Assembly (NCBI RefSeq): GCF_027627455.1 | Contig: NZ_CP115483.1 | Location: 682,001 to 746,000, forward strand | DNA: 64,000 bases | DNA from: Sphingobacterium sp. SYP-B4668 | GTDB lineage: Bacteria > Bacteroidota > Bacteroidia > Sphingobacteriales > Sphingobacteriaceae | Direction of reading: 5' to 3' | Program-made: the position numbers and the translations under genes | Notes under the pieces: model-generated | Seen by the model: only the letters and a program-made list of their open reading frames with translations | The model's database searches: none | What the model was told of the DNA's origin: nothing | Shown here: positions 19,306 through 28,302 of the stretch, in pieces | Layout of the letters: every line of letters begins with the position of its first letter | How positions within the stretch are numbered: the first letter of the stretch is position 1

Positions 19306-19567
19306 AGAAGGATTAAAGGCACGCGAAGTAAAACGTGCGAAATTGGTAGCAAAATATGCTGATAAACGTGCGGCGCTTAAAGCAGCTGGTGATTATCAAG
19401 CATTAGATAAATTGCCAAAGAATGCTTCTCCAGTACGCTTACACAATCGTTGTAAATTGACTGGACGTCCTAAAGGATATATGCGTCAATTCGGTATTTC
19501 ACGTGTAACATTCCGTGAGATGGCATTGGACGGAAAGATCCCAGGGGTAAAAAAAGCTTCTTGGTAA
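19298..19567 (+). CDS. rpsN: 30S ribosomal protein S14 (zinc-free long form)
   Basis: 89 residues, the long form without the CxxC...CxxC zinc site. Conserved end [39 protein letters not shown]. It overlaps rplE by eight bases. The cluster then breaks: a 134-base gap with promoter, hairpin and leader precedes rpsH. Confidence 0.97.
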   Translation: MAKEGLKAREVKRAKLVAKYADKRAALKAAGDYQALDKLPKNASPVRLHNRCKLTGRPKGYMRQFGISRVTFREMALDGKIPGVKKASW

Positions 19568-19589
19568 TCAAAAAAAATAATTACTTTTG
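19561..19589 (+). promoter_or_regulatory. Internal promoter before rpsH
   Basis: TTG (19561-19563, inside the last codon of rpsN), 18-bp spacer, TACTTTTG (19582-19589). Box match and spacing are as good as at the main rplC promoter, so rpsH and later genes can be made separately. Confidence 0.65.
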
Positions 19590-19590
19590 C

Positions 19591-19625
19591 CCCGGTAAAC
19601 CGTAAATGGTTTATCAGGGTTTTTT
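19591..19625 (+). terminator. Terminator-like hairpin between rpsN and rpsH
   Basis: CCC and TAAACC pair with GGTTTA and GGG around a small internal bulge, followed by TTTTTT (19620-19625). It would act on transcripts reading out of rpsN, or, as an attenuator, on those started at the promoter just upstream. Its strength is moderate. Confidence 0.55.
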
Positions 19626-19650
19626 GTTTTAAATTTTTTAACAGACAAAA

Positions 19651-19682
19651 GGTCTCCTATCTTCGGTTAGATGGGTGAAACC
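19651..19682 (+). promoter_or_regulatory. Structured leader of rpsH
   Basis: CCTATCT (19656-19662) pairs with AGATGGG (19669-19675), one U-G pair, closed below by GGT/ACC. It lies 20 bases before the rpsH start. S8 controls the spc operon by binding mRNA in E. coli; an S8 site here is possible but unproven. Confidence 0.4.
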
Positions 19683-19701
19683 ATTGTCATAATTATATTA
19701 T

Positions 19702-20100
19702 ATGAATACAGATCCAATAGCGGATTACCTTACACGAGTAAGGAATGCCATCAAGGCCAACCACAGGGTTGTTGAAATTCCTGCATCGAACCTTAAAAAA
19801 GAGATTACTAAAGTTCTTTTTGATAAAGGTTACATTGCTAATTACAAATTTGAAGACGCTGCCGTCCAAGGTACTATCAAAATCGCTTTGAAGTACAATC
19901 CAATTAGCAAAATTCCGGCTATTCGCACATTGACACGTGTGAGTAAACCTGGTTTAAGAAAGTATGCAAGTGTTGAGACTATGCCTCGTGTATTGAACGG
20001 CTTGGGAATTGCTATCTTATCTACTTCTAAAGGAGTAATGACAGATAAAGAAGCCCGCGTTTTGAATGTTGGTGGTGAAGTTTTATGTTACGTTTATTAA
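19702..20100 (+). CDS. rpsH: 30S ribosomal protein S8
   Basis: 132 residues. Opens [19 protein letters not shown] and ends [22 protein letters not shown] (GEVLCYV is the conserved end). Primary binder of 16S helix 21. First gene after the internal promoter and leader, so probably the first gene of a separately controlled block down to rpmD. Confidence 0.98.
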   Translation: MNTDPIADYLTRVRNAIKANHRVVEIPASNLKKEITKVLFDKGYIANYKFEDAAVQGTIKIALKYNPISKIPAIRTLTRVSKPGLRKYASVETMPRVLNGLGIAILSTSKGVMTDKEARVLNVGGEVLCYVY

Positions 20101-20121
20101 TCTAGGAAAAACACACAGAAA

Positions 20122-20676
20122 ATGTCAAGAATTGGAAAAGCGCCTGTCGCTATACCTGCTGGTGTAACTGTAACAGTATCTGATAAAAACTTAGTTACTG
20201 TAAAAGGACCAAAGGGTGAATTAACACAACAAGTTGATCGTGACATTACAGTTGCTCAAGAAGATGGTAACATCTTAGTAACTCGTCCAACAGATCAAAA
20301 GAAACACAAATCGTTACACGGATTGTATCGTTCATTATTGAACAATATGGTTGTAGGTGTTACGGAAGGTTACAAAACTACACAGGAGTTAGTCGGTGTG
20401 GGTTACCGTGCATCAGCTAACGGTAATACATTAGAGTTAACTTTAGGTTTCTCTCACCAGATTGTTTTTGTATTGCCACAGGAAATTAAAGTATCAACTA
20501 CTGCTGATAAAGGTAAAAACCCTACTATCACATTAGAATCTATCGACAAGCAATTGATCGGTCAAGTAGCGGCTAAAATCCGTAGCTTCCGTGCACCAGA
20601 GCCTTACAAAGGAAAAGGTATCAAGTTTGAAGGTGAAATTTTAAGAAGAAAAGCAGGTAAATCAGCTAAAAAATAA
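20122..20676 (+). CDS. rplF: 50S ribosomal protein L6
   Basis: 184 residues, two repeated alpha/beta domains. Family segments [14 protein letters not shown] at the start and [25 protein letters not shown] at the end. Lies near the factor-binding site of the 50S. Gap of six bases to rplR. Confidence 0.98.
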   Translation: MSRIGKAPVAIPAGVTVTVSDKNLVTVKGPKGELTQQVDRDITVAQEDGNILVTRPTDQKKHKSLHGLYRSLLNNMVVGVTEGYKTTQELVGVGYRASANGNTLELTLGFSHQIVFVLPQEIKVSTTADKGKNPTITLESIDKQLIGQVAAKIRSFRAPEPYKGKGIKFEGEILRRKAGKSAKK

Positions 20677-20681
20677 TAACC

Positions 20682-21035
20682 ATGGCAGGACAGAAATCAA
20701 CTCGCAGAGCGAGAATCAAAAAAGGAATAAGAAAGCACCTGGCTGGATCATCTGAGCGTCCACGCTTGTCAGTTTTTAGAAGTAACAAAGGTATCTATGC
20801 CCAAATCATTGATGATGTTGCAGGTAAGACATTAGTGTCTGCATCTAGCACATCTAAGGAGTTTGTAGGTTCAGGTAACAAAGTTGATCAGTCTAAAGCT
20901 GTCGGTAAATTGGTAGCTGAAAAAGCAGTTGCAGCAGGTATTAATAAAGTAGTTTTTGACCGTAATGGGTACTTATACCATGGCCGTATCAAATCTTTGG
21001 CTGAAGGTGCTCGCGAAGGCGGTTTAGACTTTTAA
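20682..21035 (+). CDS. rplR: 50S ribosomal protein L18
   Basis: 117 residues. 5S rRNA-binding protein; [37 protein letters not shown] and the final [26 protein letters not shown] are conserved. Followed after 12 bases by rpsE. Confidence 0.98.
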   Translation: MAGQKSTRRARIKKGIRKHLAGSSERPRLSVFRSNKGIYAQIIDDVAGKTLVSASSTSKEFVGSGNKVDQSKAVGKLVAEKAVAAGINKVVFDRNGYLYHGRIKSLAEGAREGGLDF

Positions 21036-21047
21036 TCACAAGAAGAA

Positions 21048-21566
21048 ATGGCATTAAGCAATATAAAACGAGTAAAATCAAGCGAGATTGAACTAAAAGA
21101 TCGCTTAGTAAGTATCCAACGTGTAGCAAAAGTTACTAAAGGTGGTCGTACTTTTAGTTTCTCCGCTATCGTAGTTGTTGGAGATGAGAATGGTATCGTA
21201 GGATACGGACTTGGTAAAGCGAAAGAGGTTACTGAAGCTATTACTAAGGGTATCGATGATGCAAAGAAGAACTTGGTAAAGGTTCCCATCATCAAAGGTA
21301 CTGTACCTCACGCACAACGTGGTAAATATTCAGGAGGTTCAGTATTAATCAAACCAGCAGTTCACGGTACAGGAGTACTAGCCGGTGGTGCAATGCGTGC
21401 AGTATTGGAAAGTGCAGGTATCACAGACGTATTGGCAAAATCATTAGGTTCATCTAACCCACATAACGTGGTAAAGGCGACAGTTGATGCTTTGGCTAAC
21501 ATGCGTGATGCTTACACAGTGGCACAGCACCGCGGTGTCGATTTAAACAAAGTATTTAACGGTTAA
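21048..21566 (+). CDS. rpsE: 30S ribosomal protein S5
   Basis: 172 residues. Double-stranded-RNA-binding-like N domain ([32 protein letters not shown]) and the [31 protein letters not shown] segment. S5 sits at the mRNA entry and affects decoding accuracy. rpmD starts five bases after the stop. Confidence 0.98.
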   Translation: MALSNIKRVKSSEIELKDRLVSIQRVAKVTKGGRTFSFSAIVVVGDENGIVGYGLGKAKEVTEAITKGIDDAKKNLVKVPIIKGTVPHAQRGKYSGGSVLIKPAVHGTGVLAGGAMRAVLESAGITDVLAKSLGSSNPHNVVKATVDALANMRDAYTVAQHRGVDLNKVFNG

Positions 21567-21571
21567 TTATC

Positions 21572-21751
21572 ATGGCAAAAATCAAAATCACCCAGATAAA
21601 GAGCGTTATCGACAGAAGCGAGCGCCAAAAGAAAACTATTGAGGCATTAGGATTGAAACGAATCAATCACTCTGTAGAAGTAGAAGCTACACCTTCCATC
21701 ATTGGAATGGTTCGCAAAGTGAACCACTTAGTAGCTATCGAAGCAATTTAA
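21572..21751 (+). CDS. rpmD: 50S ribosomal protein L30
   Basis: 59 residues, found by reading the gap between rpsE and rplO. It starts MAKIKITQIKSVIDRSERQK and contains GLKRINHSVEVEATPSIIGM, the normal bacterial L30 (55-60 residues). Translation runs to TAA at 21749. A hairpin follows directly. Confidence 0.96.
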   Translation: MAKIKITQIKSVIDRSERQKKTIEALGLKRINHSVEVEATPSIIGMVRKVNHLVAIEAI

Positions 21752-21760
21752 TTTAAACTT

Positions 21761-21785
21761 TGGAAAGAGCATCACACTCTTTCCA
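21761..21785 (+). other. Hairpin after rpmD
   Basis: TGGAAAGAG-CATCACA-CTCTTTCCA, perfect 9-bp stem, followed by a broken T-rich stretch (TTGTATTTTATTATTTTTTT). It may be a weak terminator that trims the spc block. Confidence 0.55.
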
Positions 21786-21808
21786 TTGTATTTTATTATT
21801 TTTTTATC

Positions 21809-21842
21809 GTTAGGACCTGTTTAGTGAGAGCGAAGGCCTAAC
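21809..21842 (+). promoter_or_regulatory. Leader stem before rplO
   Basis: GTTAGG (21809-21814) pairs with CCTAAC (21837-21842) around a 22-base loop, 18 bases before the rplO start. Possible ribosomal leader; no promoter box is clear between it and rpmD. Confidence 0.35.
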
Positions 21843-21859
21843 ACAATCTAGTTTTTAAA

Positions 21860-22306
21860 ATGAACTTAAGTAATTTAAAACCAGCAAAAGGTTCCATTAA
21901 GAGTAGCAAACGTATCGGTCGTGGTACAGGTTCTGGCCGTGGTGGTACATCCACACGTGGTCACAAAGGAGCTGGCTCACGTTCTGGACACAGTACAAAG
22001 ATCGGTTTCGAAGGAGGTCAGATGCCTTTGCAACGTCGTGTGCCTAAATTTGGTTTCAAGAATTTGAATCGTGTAGAGTATAATGGTGTTAACCTTGACG
22101 CTCTTCAAGCTTTAGTCGAGAAATTCAATTTGACAACTGTTGACTTGGAAGCTTTGGTAGCTCACGGTCTCGTATCTAAAAATGATAAAGTTAAAATTTT
22201 AGGTCGTGGCGAGTTAAATGCCAAAGTTGAAGTTAAAGCACACGGTTTCTCCGCTACTGCTCAAAAAGCCATTGAAGCAGCTGGCGGTTCTATCGTTAAA
22301 CTTTAA
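21860..22306 (+). CDS. rplO: 50S ribosomal protein L15
   Basis: 148 residues. Glycine-rich N-terminus (RIGRGTGSGRGGTSTRGHKGAGSRSG) and FEGGQMPLQRRVPKFGF are diagnostic. Late 50S assembly protein. Three bases before secY, so it is coupled to the translocon gene as in most bacteria. Confidence 0.98.
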   Translation: MNLSNLKPAKGSIKSSKRIGRGTGSGRGGTSTRGHKGAGSRSGHSTKIGFEGGQMPLQRRVPKFGFKNLNRVEYNGVNLDALQALVEKFNLTTVDLEALVAHGLVSKNDKVKILGRGELNAKVEVKAHGFSATAQKAIEAAGGSIVKL

Positions 22307-22309
22307 TAC

Positions 22310-23650
22310 ATGAAGAAACTAATCACAACCTTAACCAATATTTGGAAAATTGAAGATTTACGTAATCGTATCTTAAATACCTTACTTTTTCTTCTTATTT
22401 ACCGTGTTGGATGTCATATTGTATTACCAGGGGTCAATCCTTCAGCTCTAGCTTCCGGTCAAAAGGAAGGACTTCTAGGTTTGTTGGATATGTTTGCGGG
22501 GGGGTCTTTCTCTCGTTCTGCAATCTTTGCACTCGGGGTAATGCCGTATATTTCGGCATCCATTGTTGTTCAGTTACTGGGCATCGCGGTACCTTATTTC
22601 CAGAAAATGCAAAAGGAAGGAGAGTCTGGTCGTAAGAAAATGAACCAGATTACTCGTTATCTAACATTGGCTATCACATTAGTTCAAGCTATTGCTTATG
22701 TGAAAACACAGATTGAGCCTGGTGCAAGAACTATTGCCGATCCGATGTTTACGATCCTTTCTACATTTGTTTTGACAGCAGGTACTTTATTCGTGATGTG
22801 GCTCGGGGAGAAAATTACGGATAAAGGTATCGGTAATGGTATCTCATTGATTATCATGGCAGGTATCATTGCACAATTACCAAGTGGTATTACGGCAGAA
22901 TGGGTGACTCGTATGAGCCCTAATGGTGGTGGACCTATTCCATTGTTGTTAGAGTTTTTGGCTCTATTCTTTGTTGTGATTTTTACGATTCTAATCGTGC
23001 AAGGTGTTCGCAAGATTCCTGTACAATACGCTAAAAAGATTGTCGGTAATAAGCAAGTGGGTGGCGTAAGACAGTATATTCCCTTAAAAGTGAATGCTGC
23101 TGGTGTTATGCCTATCATCTTTGCGCAAGCGATTATGTTTGTGCCTATGTCATTGAGCCAGTTTTTTCCAAGTATGCAATCTGACTTCTTGACTTCTTTA
23201 AGCAACTATACGTCTGTAGCATATAATGTAACGTTTGCAATATTAATTATTGCCTTTACATTTTTCTATACAGCTATTATGGTTAATCCTCAACAGATGT
23301 CTGAGGATATGAAGAAGAATGGTGGATTCATACCAGGTATTAAGCCAGGTTATGACACGAATCTGTATATTGATCGAGTGATTTCAAATATCACTTTTCC
23401 AGGTGCAGTATTCTTGGCTATCATCGCTATATTGCCAGCGATTGCAAGTTTATTTGGAATCAACAATCAATTTGCCCACTTCTACGGAGGTACGTCATTG
23501 TTGATTTTGGTTGGTGTGGTATTGGATACTTTGCAGCAGATTGAAAGCCATTTATTGATGCGTCACTATGACGGATTGATGAAGACTGGTCGTATCAAAG
23601 GACGTTCAACGTCTGCGACGGTTGAGGGTATTGATCAATCAGCAATATAA
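22310..23650 (+). CDS. secY: Protein translocase subunit SecY
   Basis: 446 residues with ten membrane helices, the channel of the Sec translocon in the inner membrane. Helix 2 plug region (GLLDMFAGGSFSRSAIFALGVMPYISASIVVQLL) and the loop GVRQYIPLKVNAAGVMPIIFA are family signatures; the C-terminal MRHYDGLMKTGRIKGR carries the cytosolic loop that contacts SecA and the ribosome. Lies between rplO and map as usual; adk, often placed here in other bacteria, is absent. Confidence 0.98.
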   Translation: MKKLITTLTNIWKIEDLRNRILNTLLFLLIYRVGCHIVLPGVNPSALASGQKEGLLGLLDMFAGGSFSRSAIFALGVMPYISASIVVQLLGIAVPYFQKMQKEGESGRKKMNQITRYLTLAITLVQAIAYVKTQIEPGARTIADPMFTILSTFVLTAGTLFVMWLGEKITDKGIGNGISLIIMAGIIAQLPSGITAEWVTRMSPNGGGPIPLLLEFLALFFVVIFTILIVQGVRKIPVQYAKKIVGNKQVGGVRQYIPLKVNAAGVMPIIFAQAIMFVPMSLSQFFPSMQSDFLTSLSNYTSVAYNVTFAILIIAFTFFYTAIMVNPQQMSEDMKKNGGFIPGIKPGYDTNLYIDRVISNITFPGAVFLAIIAILPAIASLFGINNQFAHFYGGTSLLILVGVVLDTLQQIESHLLMRHYDGLMKTGRIKGRSTSATVEGIDQSAI

Positions 23651-23661
23651 ATTTCTTTAGC

Positions 23662-24444
23662 ATGTCTAAAGTATACTATAAATCGGAGGATGACATAGAG
23701 CAAATAAGGAAGTCCGCAGATGTACTTTCTTTATTGCTTGGTGAAGTGGCAAAGGTTATAAAACCTGGAATCACTACCCTATCTCTTGATAAATTAGCTT
23801 ACGATTTTATCCATGATAATGGTGGAACGCCCGCGTTCTTAAATTATCATGGATTTCCATTCTCGCTTTGTATTTCTGTGAATGATCAAATTGTTCATGG
23901 TTTCCCTAGCGATTATGTCATTAAAGATGGCGACTTGGTTTCTGTAGATGGTGGGGTCAACCTTAATGGTTTCATCAGTGATTCTGCTTATACCTTTGGT
24001 GTAGGCGAGGTTTCAGCAGAGGCACAGCAACTATTGGATGTGACCAAGGAATCACTAAATCGTGGTGTTGCACAGGCAGTTGCCGGTAAACGTGTTGGGG
24101 ATATTTCTTCTGCTATTCAGGAGTGTGTAGCGCCTTATAACTATGGGATTGTGAAGGAATTGGTTGGACATGGGGTGGGATACCACTTACATGAAAAGCC
24201 TGAAGTTCCAAACTATGGTAAACGGGGAGTTGGACCGAAATTGGAAGCGGGATTAGTGATTTGTATCGAACCCATGATTAATGCTGGCAAGGCAGGAGTT
24301 AGATTTTGGGATGATGGATGGACGGTAAGTACAGTAGATGGAAAACTTTCCGCTCACTTTGAACAAATGGTCGCAATTCAGAAAGGACAACCTGATGTAT
24401 TGCTTACTTTTGAACATGTAGAGAAAGTTTTGGGTAAAAAATAA
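23662..24444 (+). CDS. map: Methionine aminopeptidase, type I
   Basis: 260 residues. Removes the initiator methionine from new proteins in the cytosol. The five metal ligands are all present: Asp96, Asp107, His170, Glu203 and Glu234 (in VDGG, SDSAYTF, GHGVG, IEPM and HFEQM). Eleven bases after secY. The stop codon overlaps the -33 box of the next promoter (24445), so the genes that follow have their own start of transcription. Confidence 0.97.
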   Translation: MSKVYYKSEDDIEQIRKSADVLSLLLGEVAKVIKPGITTLSLDKLAYDFIHDNGGTPAFLNYHGFPFSLCISVNDQIVHGFPSDYVIKDGDLVSVDGGVNLNGFISDSAYTFGVGEVSAEAQQLLDVTKESLNRGVAQAVAGKRVGDISSAIQECVAPYNYGIVKELVGHGVGYHLHEKPEVPNYGKRGVGPKLEAGLVICIEPMINAGKAGVRFWDDGWTVSTVDGKLSAHFEQMVAIQKGQPDVLLTFEHVEKVLGKK

Positions 24445-24473
24445 TTGATTTTCAATTATTTTATTTATCTTTG
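24445..24473 (+). promoter_or_regulatory. Internal promoter before infA
   Basis: TTG (24445-24447), 18-bp spacer, TATCTTTG (24466-24473). The transcript would begin about 40 bases before infA, with TGCAC/GTGCA able to pair at its 5' end. Confidence 0.7.
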
Positions 24474-24519
24474 CACTCCTGTTTGTGCAGGCTATTTAAC
24501 AGTTAATAATCAAGAATAT

Positions 24520-24738
24520 ATGGCTAAACAAGCCTCAATAGAACAAGACGGAATAATTAGAGAGGCACTTTCTAACGCGATGTTTAGGGTGGAGTTGGAG
24601 AATGGGCATGAGATTATTGCTCATATCTCGGGTAAAATGCGCATGCATTATATCAAGATCCTTCCTGGAGATAAAGTGAAATTGGAAATGTCTCCTTACG
24701 ATTTAACTAAAGGACGGATCACTTATCGTTATAAGTAG
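24520..24738 (+). CDS. infA: Translation initiation factor IF-1
   Basis: 72 residues, the normal length. I start it at ATG 24520 ([11 protein letters not shown]); the open frame extends upstream, but only across the promoter. OB-fold with [25 protein letters not shown] and [17 protein letters not shown]-1 blocks the A site during initiation. First gene of the alpha-operon block. Confidence 0.97.
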   Translation: MAKQASIEQDGIIREALSNAMFRVELENGHEIIAHISGKMRMHYIKILPGDKVKLEMSPYDLTKGRITYRYK

Positions 24739-24774
24739 TCGATCCTTAGTTTAAAGCTTTTAAAAATATACATC

Positions 24775-24891
24775 ATGAAAGTAAGAGCATCAATAAAAAA
24801 ACGCAGTGCGGATTGCAAAATCATCCGTCGTAAAGGAAAAGTTTTTGTAATCAACAAAAAGAACCCTAAGTACAAGCAACGTCAAGGGTAA
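24775..24891 (+). CDS. rpmJ: 50S ribosomal protein L36 (zinc-free form)
   Basis: 38 residues, read directly from the gap between infA and rps[21 protein letters not shown] and [10 protein letters not shown] are L36. The CxxC...C...H zinc ligands of the common form are lost: only Cys14 remains and the His is replaced by Tyr. This is the zinc-independent type seen in Bacteroidota. Confidence 0.96.
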   Translation: MKVRASIKKRSADCKIIRRKGKVFVINKKNPKYKQRQG

Positions 24892-24917
24892 TTATTAAAA
24901 TAATCGCTTAGTAATAT

Positions 24918-25295
24918 ATGGCAAGGATAGCAGGTATAGATTTACCTAAAAACAAAAGAGGTGTGATCGGCCTTACTTATATTTTTGGTATTGGTCGTCA
25001 AACAGCGGCTTATATCTTGGATAAGTCAGGAATCAGTCATGACGTTAAGGTTCAAGAGTGGAACGATGAGCAATTGACAGCAATTCGTACTATTATCAAC
25101 GACGAGTTGAAAGTAGAAGGTGCTTTACGTTCAGAGGTTCAATTGAACATCAAACGTTTAATGGATATCGGTTGTTACCGTGGTTTACGTCACCGTAAAC
25201 ATTTACCGGTTCGTGGTCAACGTACTAAAAACAACACCCGTACTCGTAAAGGAAAACGTAAAACAGTTGCAAACAAGAAAAAGGCTACTAAATAA
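24918..25295 (+). CDS. rpsM: 30S ribosomal protein S13
   Basis: 125 residues. [27 protein letters not shown] at the start and [29 protein letters not shown] at the end. Head protein making bridges B1a/b and touching the P-site tRNA. Eleven-base gap to rpsK (10 between stop and start). Confidence 0.98.
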   Translation: MARIAGIDLPKNKRGVIGLTYIFGIGRQTAAYILDKSGISHDVKVQEWNDEQLTAIRTIINDELKVEGALRSEVQLNIKRLMDIGCYRGLRHRKHLPVRGQRTKNNTRTRKGKRKTVANKKKATK

Positions 25296-25305
25296 TAATT
25301 AAGAA

Positions 25306-25695
25306 ATGGCTAAAACTAAAAAAGCTACAAAAAAGCGTATCGTCGTGATCGAGGCCGTTGGTCAAGCTCATATTAACGCAACGTTCAACAATATCATTGT
25401 AACTTTAACTAACAATCAGGGGCAAACTATTTCTTGGTCTAGTGCCGGTAAAATGGGCTTCCGTGGTTCTAAAAAGAATACTCCATACGCTGCTGGACAA
25501 GCTGCTCAGGATTGTGGAAAAGTTGCTCATGATTTAGGCCTACGTAAAGTAGAGGTTTTTGTTAAAGGACCTGGCGCAGGACGTGAATCTGCAATCAGAA
25601 CACTACAGACTGTTGGAATCGATGTGACTACTATTAAAGATATCACACCACTTCCTCACAACGGTTGTCGTCCCCCTAAACGCAGAAGAGTATAA
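25306..25695 (+). CDS. rpsK: 30S ribosomal protein S11
   Basis: 129 residues. Platform protein near the mRNA exit. [21 protein letters not shown], the [20 protein letters not shown] loop and the final [16 protein letters not shown] are diagnostic. Ends 63 bases before rpsD; that gap holds a leader structure. Confidence 0.98.
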   Translation: MAKTKKATKKRIVVIEAVGQAHINATFNNIIVTLTNNQGQTISWSSAGKMGFRGSKKNTPYAAGQAAQDCGKVAHDLGLRKVEVFVKGPGAGRESAIRTLQTVGIDVTTIKDITPLPHNGCRPPKRRRV

Positions 25696-25701
25696 TTAAA
25701 T

Positions 25702-25746
25702 TTTAAAGATAAGATTCATCGGCTTTAGGCTGATTGATACTTTAAA
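25702..25746 (+). promoter_or_regulatory. Structured leader of rpsD
   Basis: An outer stem TTTAAAG/CTTTAAA (25702-25708 with 25740-25746) encloses an inner hairpin ATCGGC-TTTAG-GCTGAT (25718-25734). It ends 12 bases before the rpsD start, so it could hide it. S4 represses its own mRNA in several bacteria; that role here is inferred. Confidence 0.5.
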
Positions 25747-25758
25747 CGAAGAAAAAAA

Positions 25759-26367
25759 ATGGCTAGATATACAGGACCTAAGTCCAAAATTGCCCGTAAA
25801 TTTAGAGAGCCGATCTTCGGCCCTGATAAAGCGTTAGAAAAGAAAAACTATCCTCCTGGACAACATGGTCCTTCAAAACGCAGAGGAAAACAATCTGAAT
25901 ATGCTATTCAGTTGTTAGAAAAACAAAAAGCTAAATACACTTACGGTGTATTAGAGCGTCAGTTTTCTAATTTATTTGTGAAAGCTGCTGCTAAGCATGG
26001 TATTACAGGTGAGAACTTCTTGAAATTGTTAGAGGCTCGCTTGGATAATACAGTATACCGCTTAGGTATCGCAACGACTCGTTCCGCTGCTCGTCAGTTG
26101 GTATCTCACAAGCACATCACTGTAAATGGTGAGGTTGTTAATATTCCTTCATATAGCTTACGTCCAGGTGATGTAATCGCTGTTCGTGAACGTTCACAAG
26201 CTCTAGAAGCTGTTACTACTTCGATTGAAGGAAGAAAAATCAACAAATTTGCTTGGTTAGAGTGGAATGCAAATGAATTCAAAGGTACTTTCTTGACTTA
26301 TCCAGAAAGAACTGACATTCCAGAGAACATCAAAGAGAACTTAATTGTAGAGTTATACTCTAAATAA
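25759..26367 (+). CDS. rpsD: 30S ribosomal protein S4 (zinc-free)
   Basis: 202 residues. Primary 16S binder of the 30S body and a known translational repressor in other bacteria. S4 RNA-binding domain is seen at [32 protein letters not shown]; the N-terminal cysteines of the zinc form are absent. A strong hairpin stands between it and rpoA. Confidence 0.98.
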   Translation: MARYTGPKSKIARKFREPIFGPDKALEKKNYPPGQHGPSKRRGKQSEYAIQLLEKQKAKYTYGVLERQFSNLFVKAAAKHGITGENFLKLLEARLDNTVYRLGIATTRSAARQLVSHKHITVNGEVVNIPSYSLRPGDVIAVRERSQALEAVTTSIEGRKINKFAWLEWNANEFKGTFLTYPERTDIPENIKENLIVELYSK

Positions 26368-26374
26368 TAAATAG

Positions 26375-26418
26375 AACGGAATCATGCATAATCTCTCGGG
26401 GTTATGCATCATTCTGTT
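26375..26418 (+). other. Hairpin between rpsD and rpoA
   Basis: CGGAATCATGCATAA (26377-26391) pairs with TTATGCATCATTCTG (26402-26416) with one C-C mismatch and one G-U, extended by AA/TT; loop of ten bases. Only short T-runs follow. It is the longest intercistronic stem of the cluster and may set the ratio of rpoA to ribosomal protein mRNA. Confidence 0.65.
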
Positions 26419-26463
26419 TGTATACATAAGTATTATTACAAATAAAACTTTAATAGAAATTAA

Positions 26464-27456
26464 ATGGCAATTTTAGCATTTCAAAGACCGGATAAAGTTA
26501 TCATGCAAAAATCAACTGATTTTGATGGTACGTTCGAATTTCGTCCATTAGAGCCAGGATTTGGTGTGACAATTGGTAATGCTTTGCGCCGTATTTTATT
26601 GTCCTCGCTTGAAGGATATGCAATTACGTCGATAAGGTTTTCGGGAGTTTCACATGAGTTTTCTACTATTAAAGGTGTAGTGGAGGATGTAACTGAGATT
26701 ATCTTGAACTTGAAGCAGGTTCGTTTCAAAAAGACTGGTGAGCAAGGTGATAACGAAAAGATATTTGTAGTAATCAATGGTCAAGATCAATTCTTAGCCG
26801 GCGATATCACGAAGTTCTCTAGTAACTTCACTGTACTTAATCCTGAGCTTGTTGTATGCAACATGGATAGCTCAGTGACAGTTGAAGTTGAATTGAGCGT
26901 AGCAAAGGGACGTGGATATGTGAATGCTGAGGAGAATAAAGTAACGGATGGACCAGTTGGCCTAATCGCAATCGACTCTATCTTTACTCCGATTAAGAAT
27001 GTAAAATATACCATTGAGAACTATCGTGTAGAACAAAAGACCGATTACGAAAAATTGTTGTTGGACATTACAACAGATGGTTCTATTCACCCAGAAGACG
27101 CATTAAAAGAGGCAGCTAAGATTTTGATTCAACATTTCATGTTGTTCTCGGATGAGAATATGCTGTTAGAATCTCAGACTAAAGAAGAGACTAAAGTTGT
27201 GGACGAAGAGATTTTGCATATGCGTAAAATTTTGAAAACAGAATTGGTAGATTTGGATTTGTCTGTTCGTGCATTAAATTGCTTAAAAGCTGCTGATATT
27301 CGTACTTTGGCAGAATTGGTTACTTATGATGTAGCTGACATGTTGAAGTTCAGAAACTTTGGTAAGAAATCTTTAAGTGAAATCCAAGAATTGGTCAAAT
27401 CTAAAGGTTTGTCATTCGGAATGAATTTGTCTAAGTTCAAATTGGACGAAGAATAA
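26464..27456 (+). CDS. rpoA: RNA polymerase alpha subunit
   Basis: 330 residues. N-terminal dimerisation domain (1 to about 230) with [32 protein letters not shown], then a linker and a C-terminal DNA-binding domain (about 260-330) with [23 protein letters not shown] and [21 protein letters not shown]. The C domain contacts activators and upstream promoter DNA. Usual place between rpsD and rplQ. Confidence 0.98.
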   Translation: MAILAFQRPDKVIMQKSTDFDGTFEFRPLEPGFGVTIGNALRRILLSSLEGYAITSIRFSGVSHEFSTIKGVVEDVTEIILNLKQVRFKKTGEQGDNEKIFVVINGQDQFLAGDITKFSSNFTVLNPELVVCNMDSSVTVEVELSVAKGRGYVNAEENKVTDGPVGLIAIDSIFTPIKNVKYTIENYRVEQKTDYEKLLLDITTDGSIHPEDALKEAAKILIQHFMLFSDENMLLESQTKEETKVVDEEILHMRKILKTELVDLDLSVRALNCLKAADIRTLAELVTYDVADMLKFRNFGKKSLSEIQELVKSKGLSFGMNLSKFKLDEE

Positions 27457-27602
27457 TATAATAATAAATTAAGCGACCTGTTGCATAATTCCCCTGAAAT
27501 AAGAGTCAAGATGATCGGAACAAGGAGAGTATACGTCTCTTTAATCCTTAATCCAAGAGTCTTTTAAAGAAGGACGGTATGCACAAATTACATTAAAACA
27601 CA
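27457..27602 (+). other. Gap between rpoA and rplQ with weak structure
   Basis: 146 bases. A hairpin GGAGAG-TATACGT-CTCTTT (27524-27542, two G-U pairs) is the only local structure I find; there is no clear promoter box. A leader of L17 is possible but weakly supported. Confidence 0.3.
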
Positions 27603-28157
27603 ATGAGACACGGAAAAAAAGTAAATCACTTAGGCCGCACAGACAGCCATCGTAAAGCAATGCTTGCAAACATGGCTACGTCCTTGATTAAACACAAGCG
27701 TATTACTACTACATTGGCAAAAGCAAAAGCTTTGCGTACATATGTAGAGCCTTTGATTACGAAATCTAAAAACGATACGACTCATTCTCGTCGTACAGTT
27801 TTCTCTTATTTGAAAGACAAAGACGCCGTTACTATCTTATTCCGTGAGGTATCTGAGAAAGTAGCAAATCGTCCAGGCGGTTATACGCGTATCATTAAAA
27901 TGGAAAACCGTTTAGGTGATAATGCTGAAATGGCATTTATCGAGTTGGTTGACTACAACGAAGTGTACGGTGCTAAAGCTGCTGAAGCTGAGAAGAAAAC
28001 TACTCGTCGTCGTGGCGGAAAGAAAAAAGCTGAAACTGCTGAAGTAGTTGCTGCTGAGGAAACAGTAGTAGTTGAAGAGGCTGCAAAAGAAGAAAGCAAG
28101 GCAGAAGAGGTAGAAACACCTAATGCAGAAGCTGACGCTGATAAAAAAGCGGAGTAA
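27603..28157 (+). CDS. rplQ: 50S ribosomal protein L17 with acidic C-terminal extension
   Basis: 184 residues against about 127 in E. coli. The core (1 to about 125) has [34 protein letters not shown] and [27 protein letters not shown]. After a basic patch ([10 protein letters not shown]) comes a tail of some 45 residues made nearly all of Ala, Glu, Val and Lys. L17 is at the tunnel exit, so the tail would be on the outside of the ribosome. Last gene of the cluster; a strong terminator follows. Confidence 0.97.
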   Translation: MRHGKKVNHLGRTDSHRKAMLANMATSLIKHKRITTTLAKAKALRTYVEPLITKSKNDTTHSRRTVFSYLKDKDAVTILFREVSEKVANRPGGYTRIIKMENRLGDNAEMAFIELVDYNEVYGAKAAEAEKKTTRRRGGKKKAETAEVVAAEETVVVEEAAKEESKAEEVETPNAEADADKKAE

Positions 28158-28181
28158 TCTTTAGCTCTGAGATAAAACTGA

Positions 28182-28213
28182 AAGTCCTCTTGACATCAAG
28201 AGGACTTTTTTTT
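28182..28213 (+). terminator. Terminator of the ribosomal cluster
   Basis: AAGTCCTCTTGA pairs perfectly with TCAAGAGGACTT over a two-base loop, followed by eight T. A textbook intrinsic terminator 25 bases after rplQ. Confidence 0.93.
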
Positions 28214-28223
28214 GTGTTTATAA

Positions 28224-28257
28224 TTGACTACAATTAGTTTTTACTTATTTATATTTG
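28224..28257 (+). promoter_or_regulatory. Promoter of the arginine operon
   Basis: TATATTTG (28250-28257) is a good -7 box; the nearest TTG (28224-28226) is 23 bp away, slightly long. It lies 45 bases before argD. A regulator could compensate for the poor spacing. Confidence 0.5.
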
Positions 28258-28302
28258 TATCTCATTTTGGATGGGGACATCCTAATTATACTTAAATCAT
28301 AA

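Noticed and set aside
24445..24519. Upstream extension of infA
   Set aside because: It covers the internal promoter; IF-1 is 72 residues and starts at 24520.
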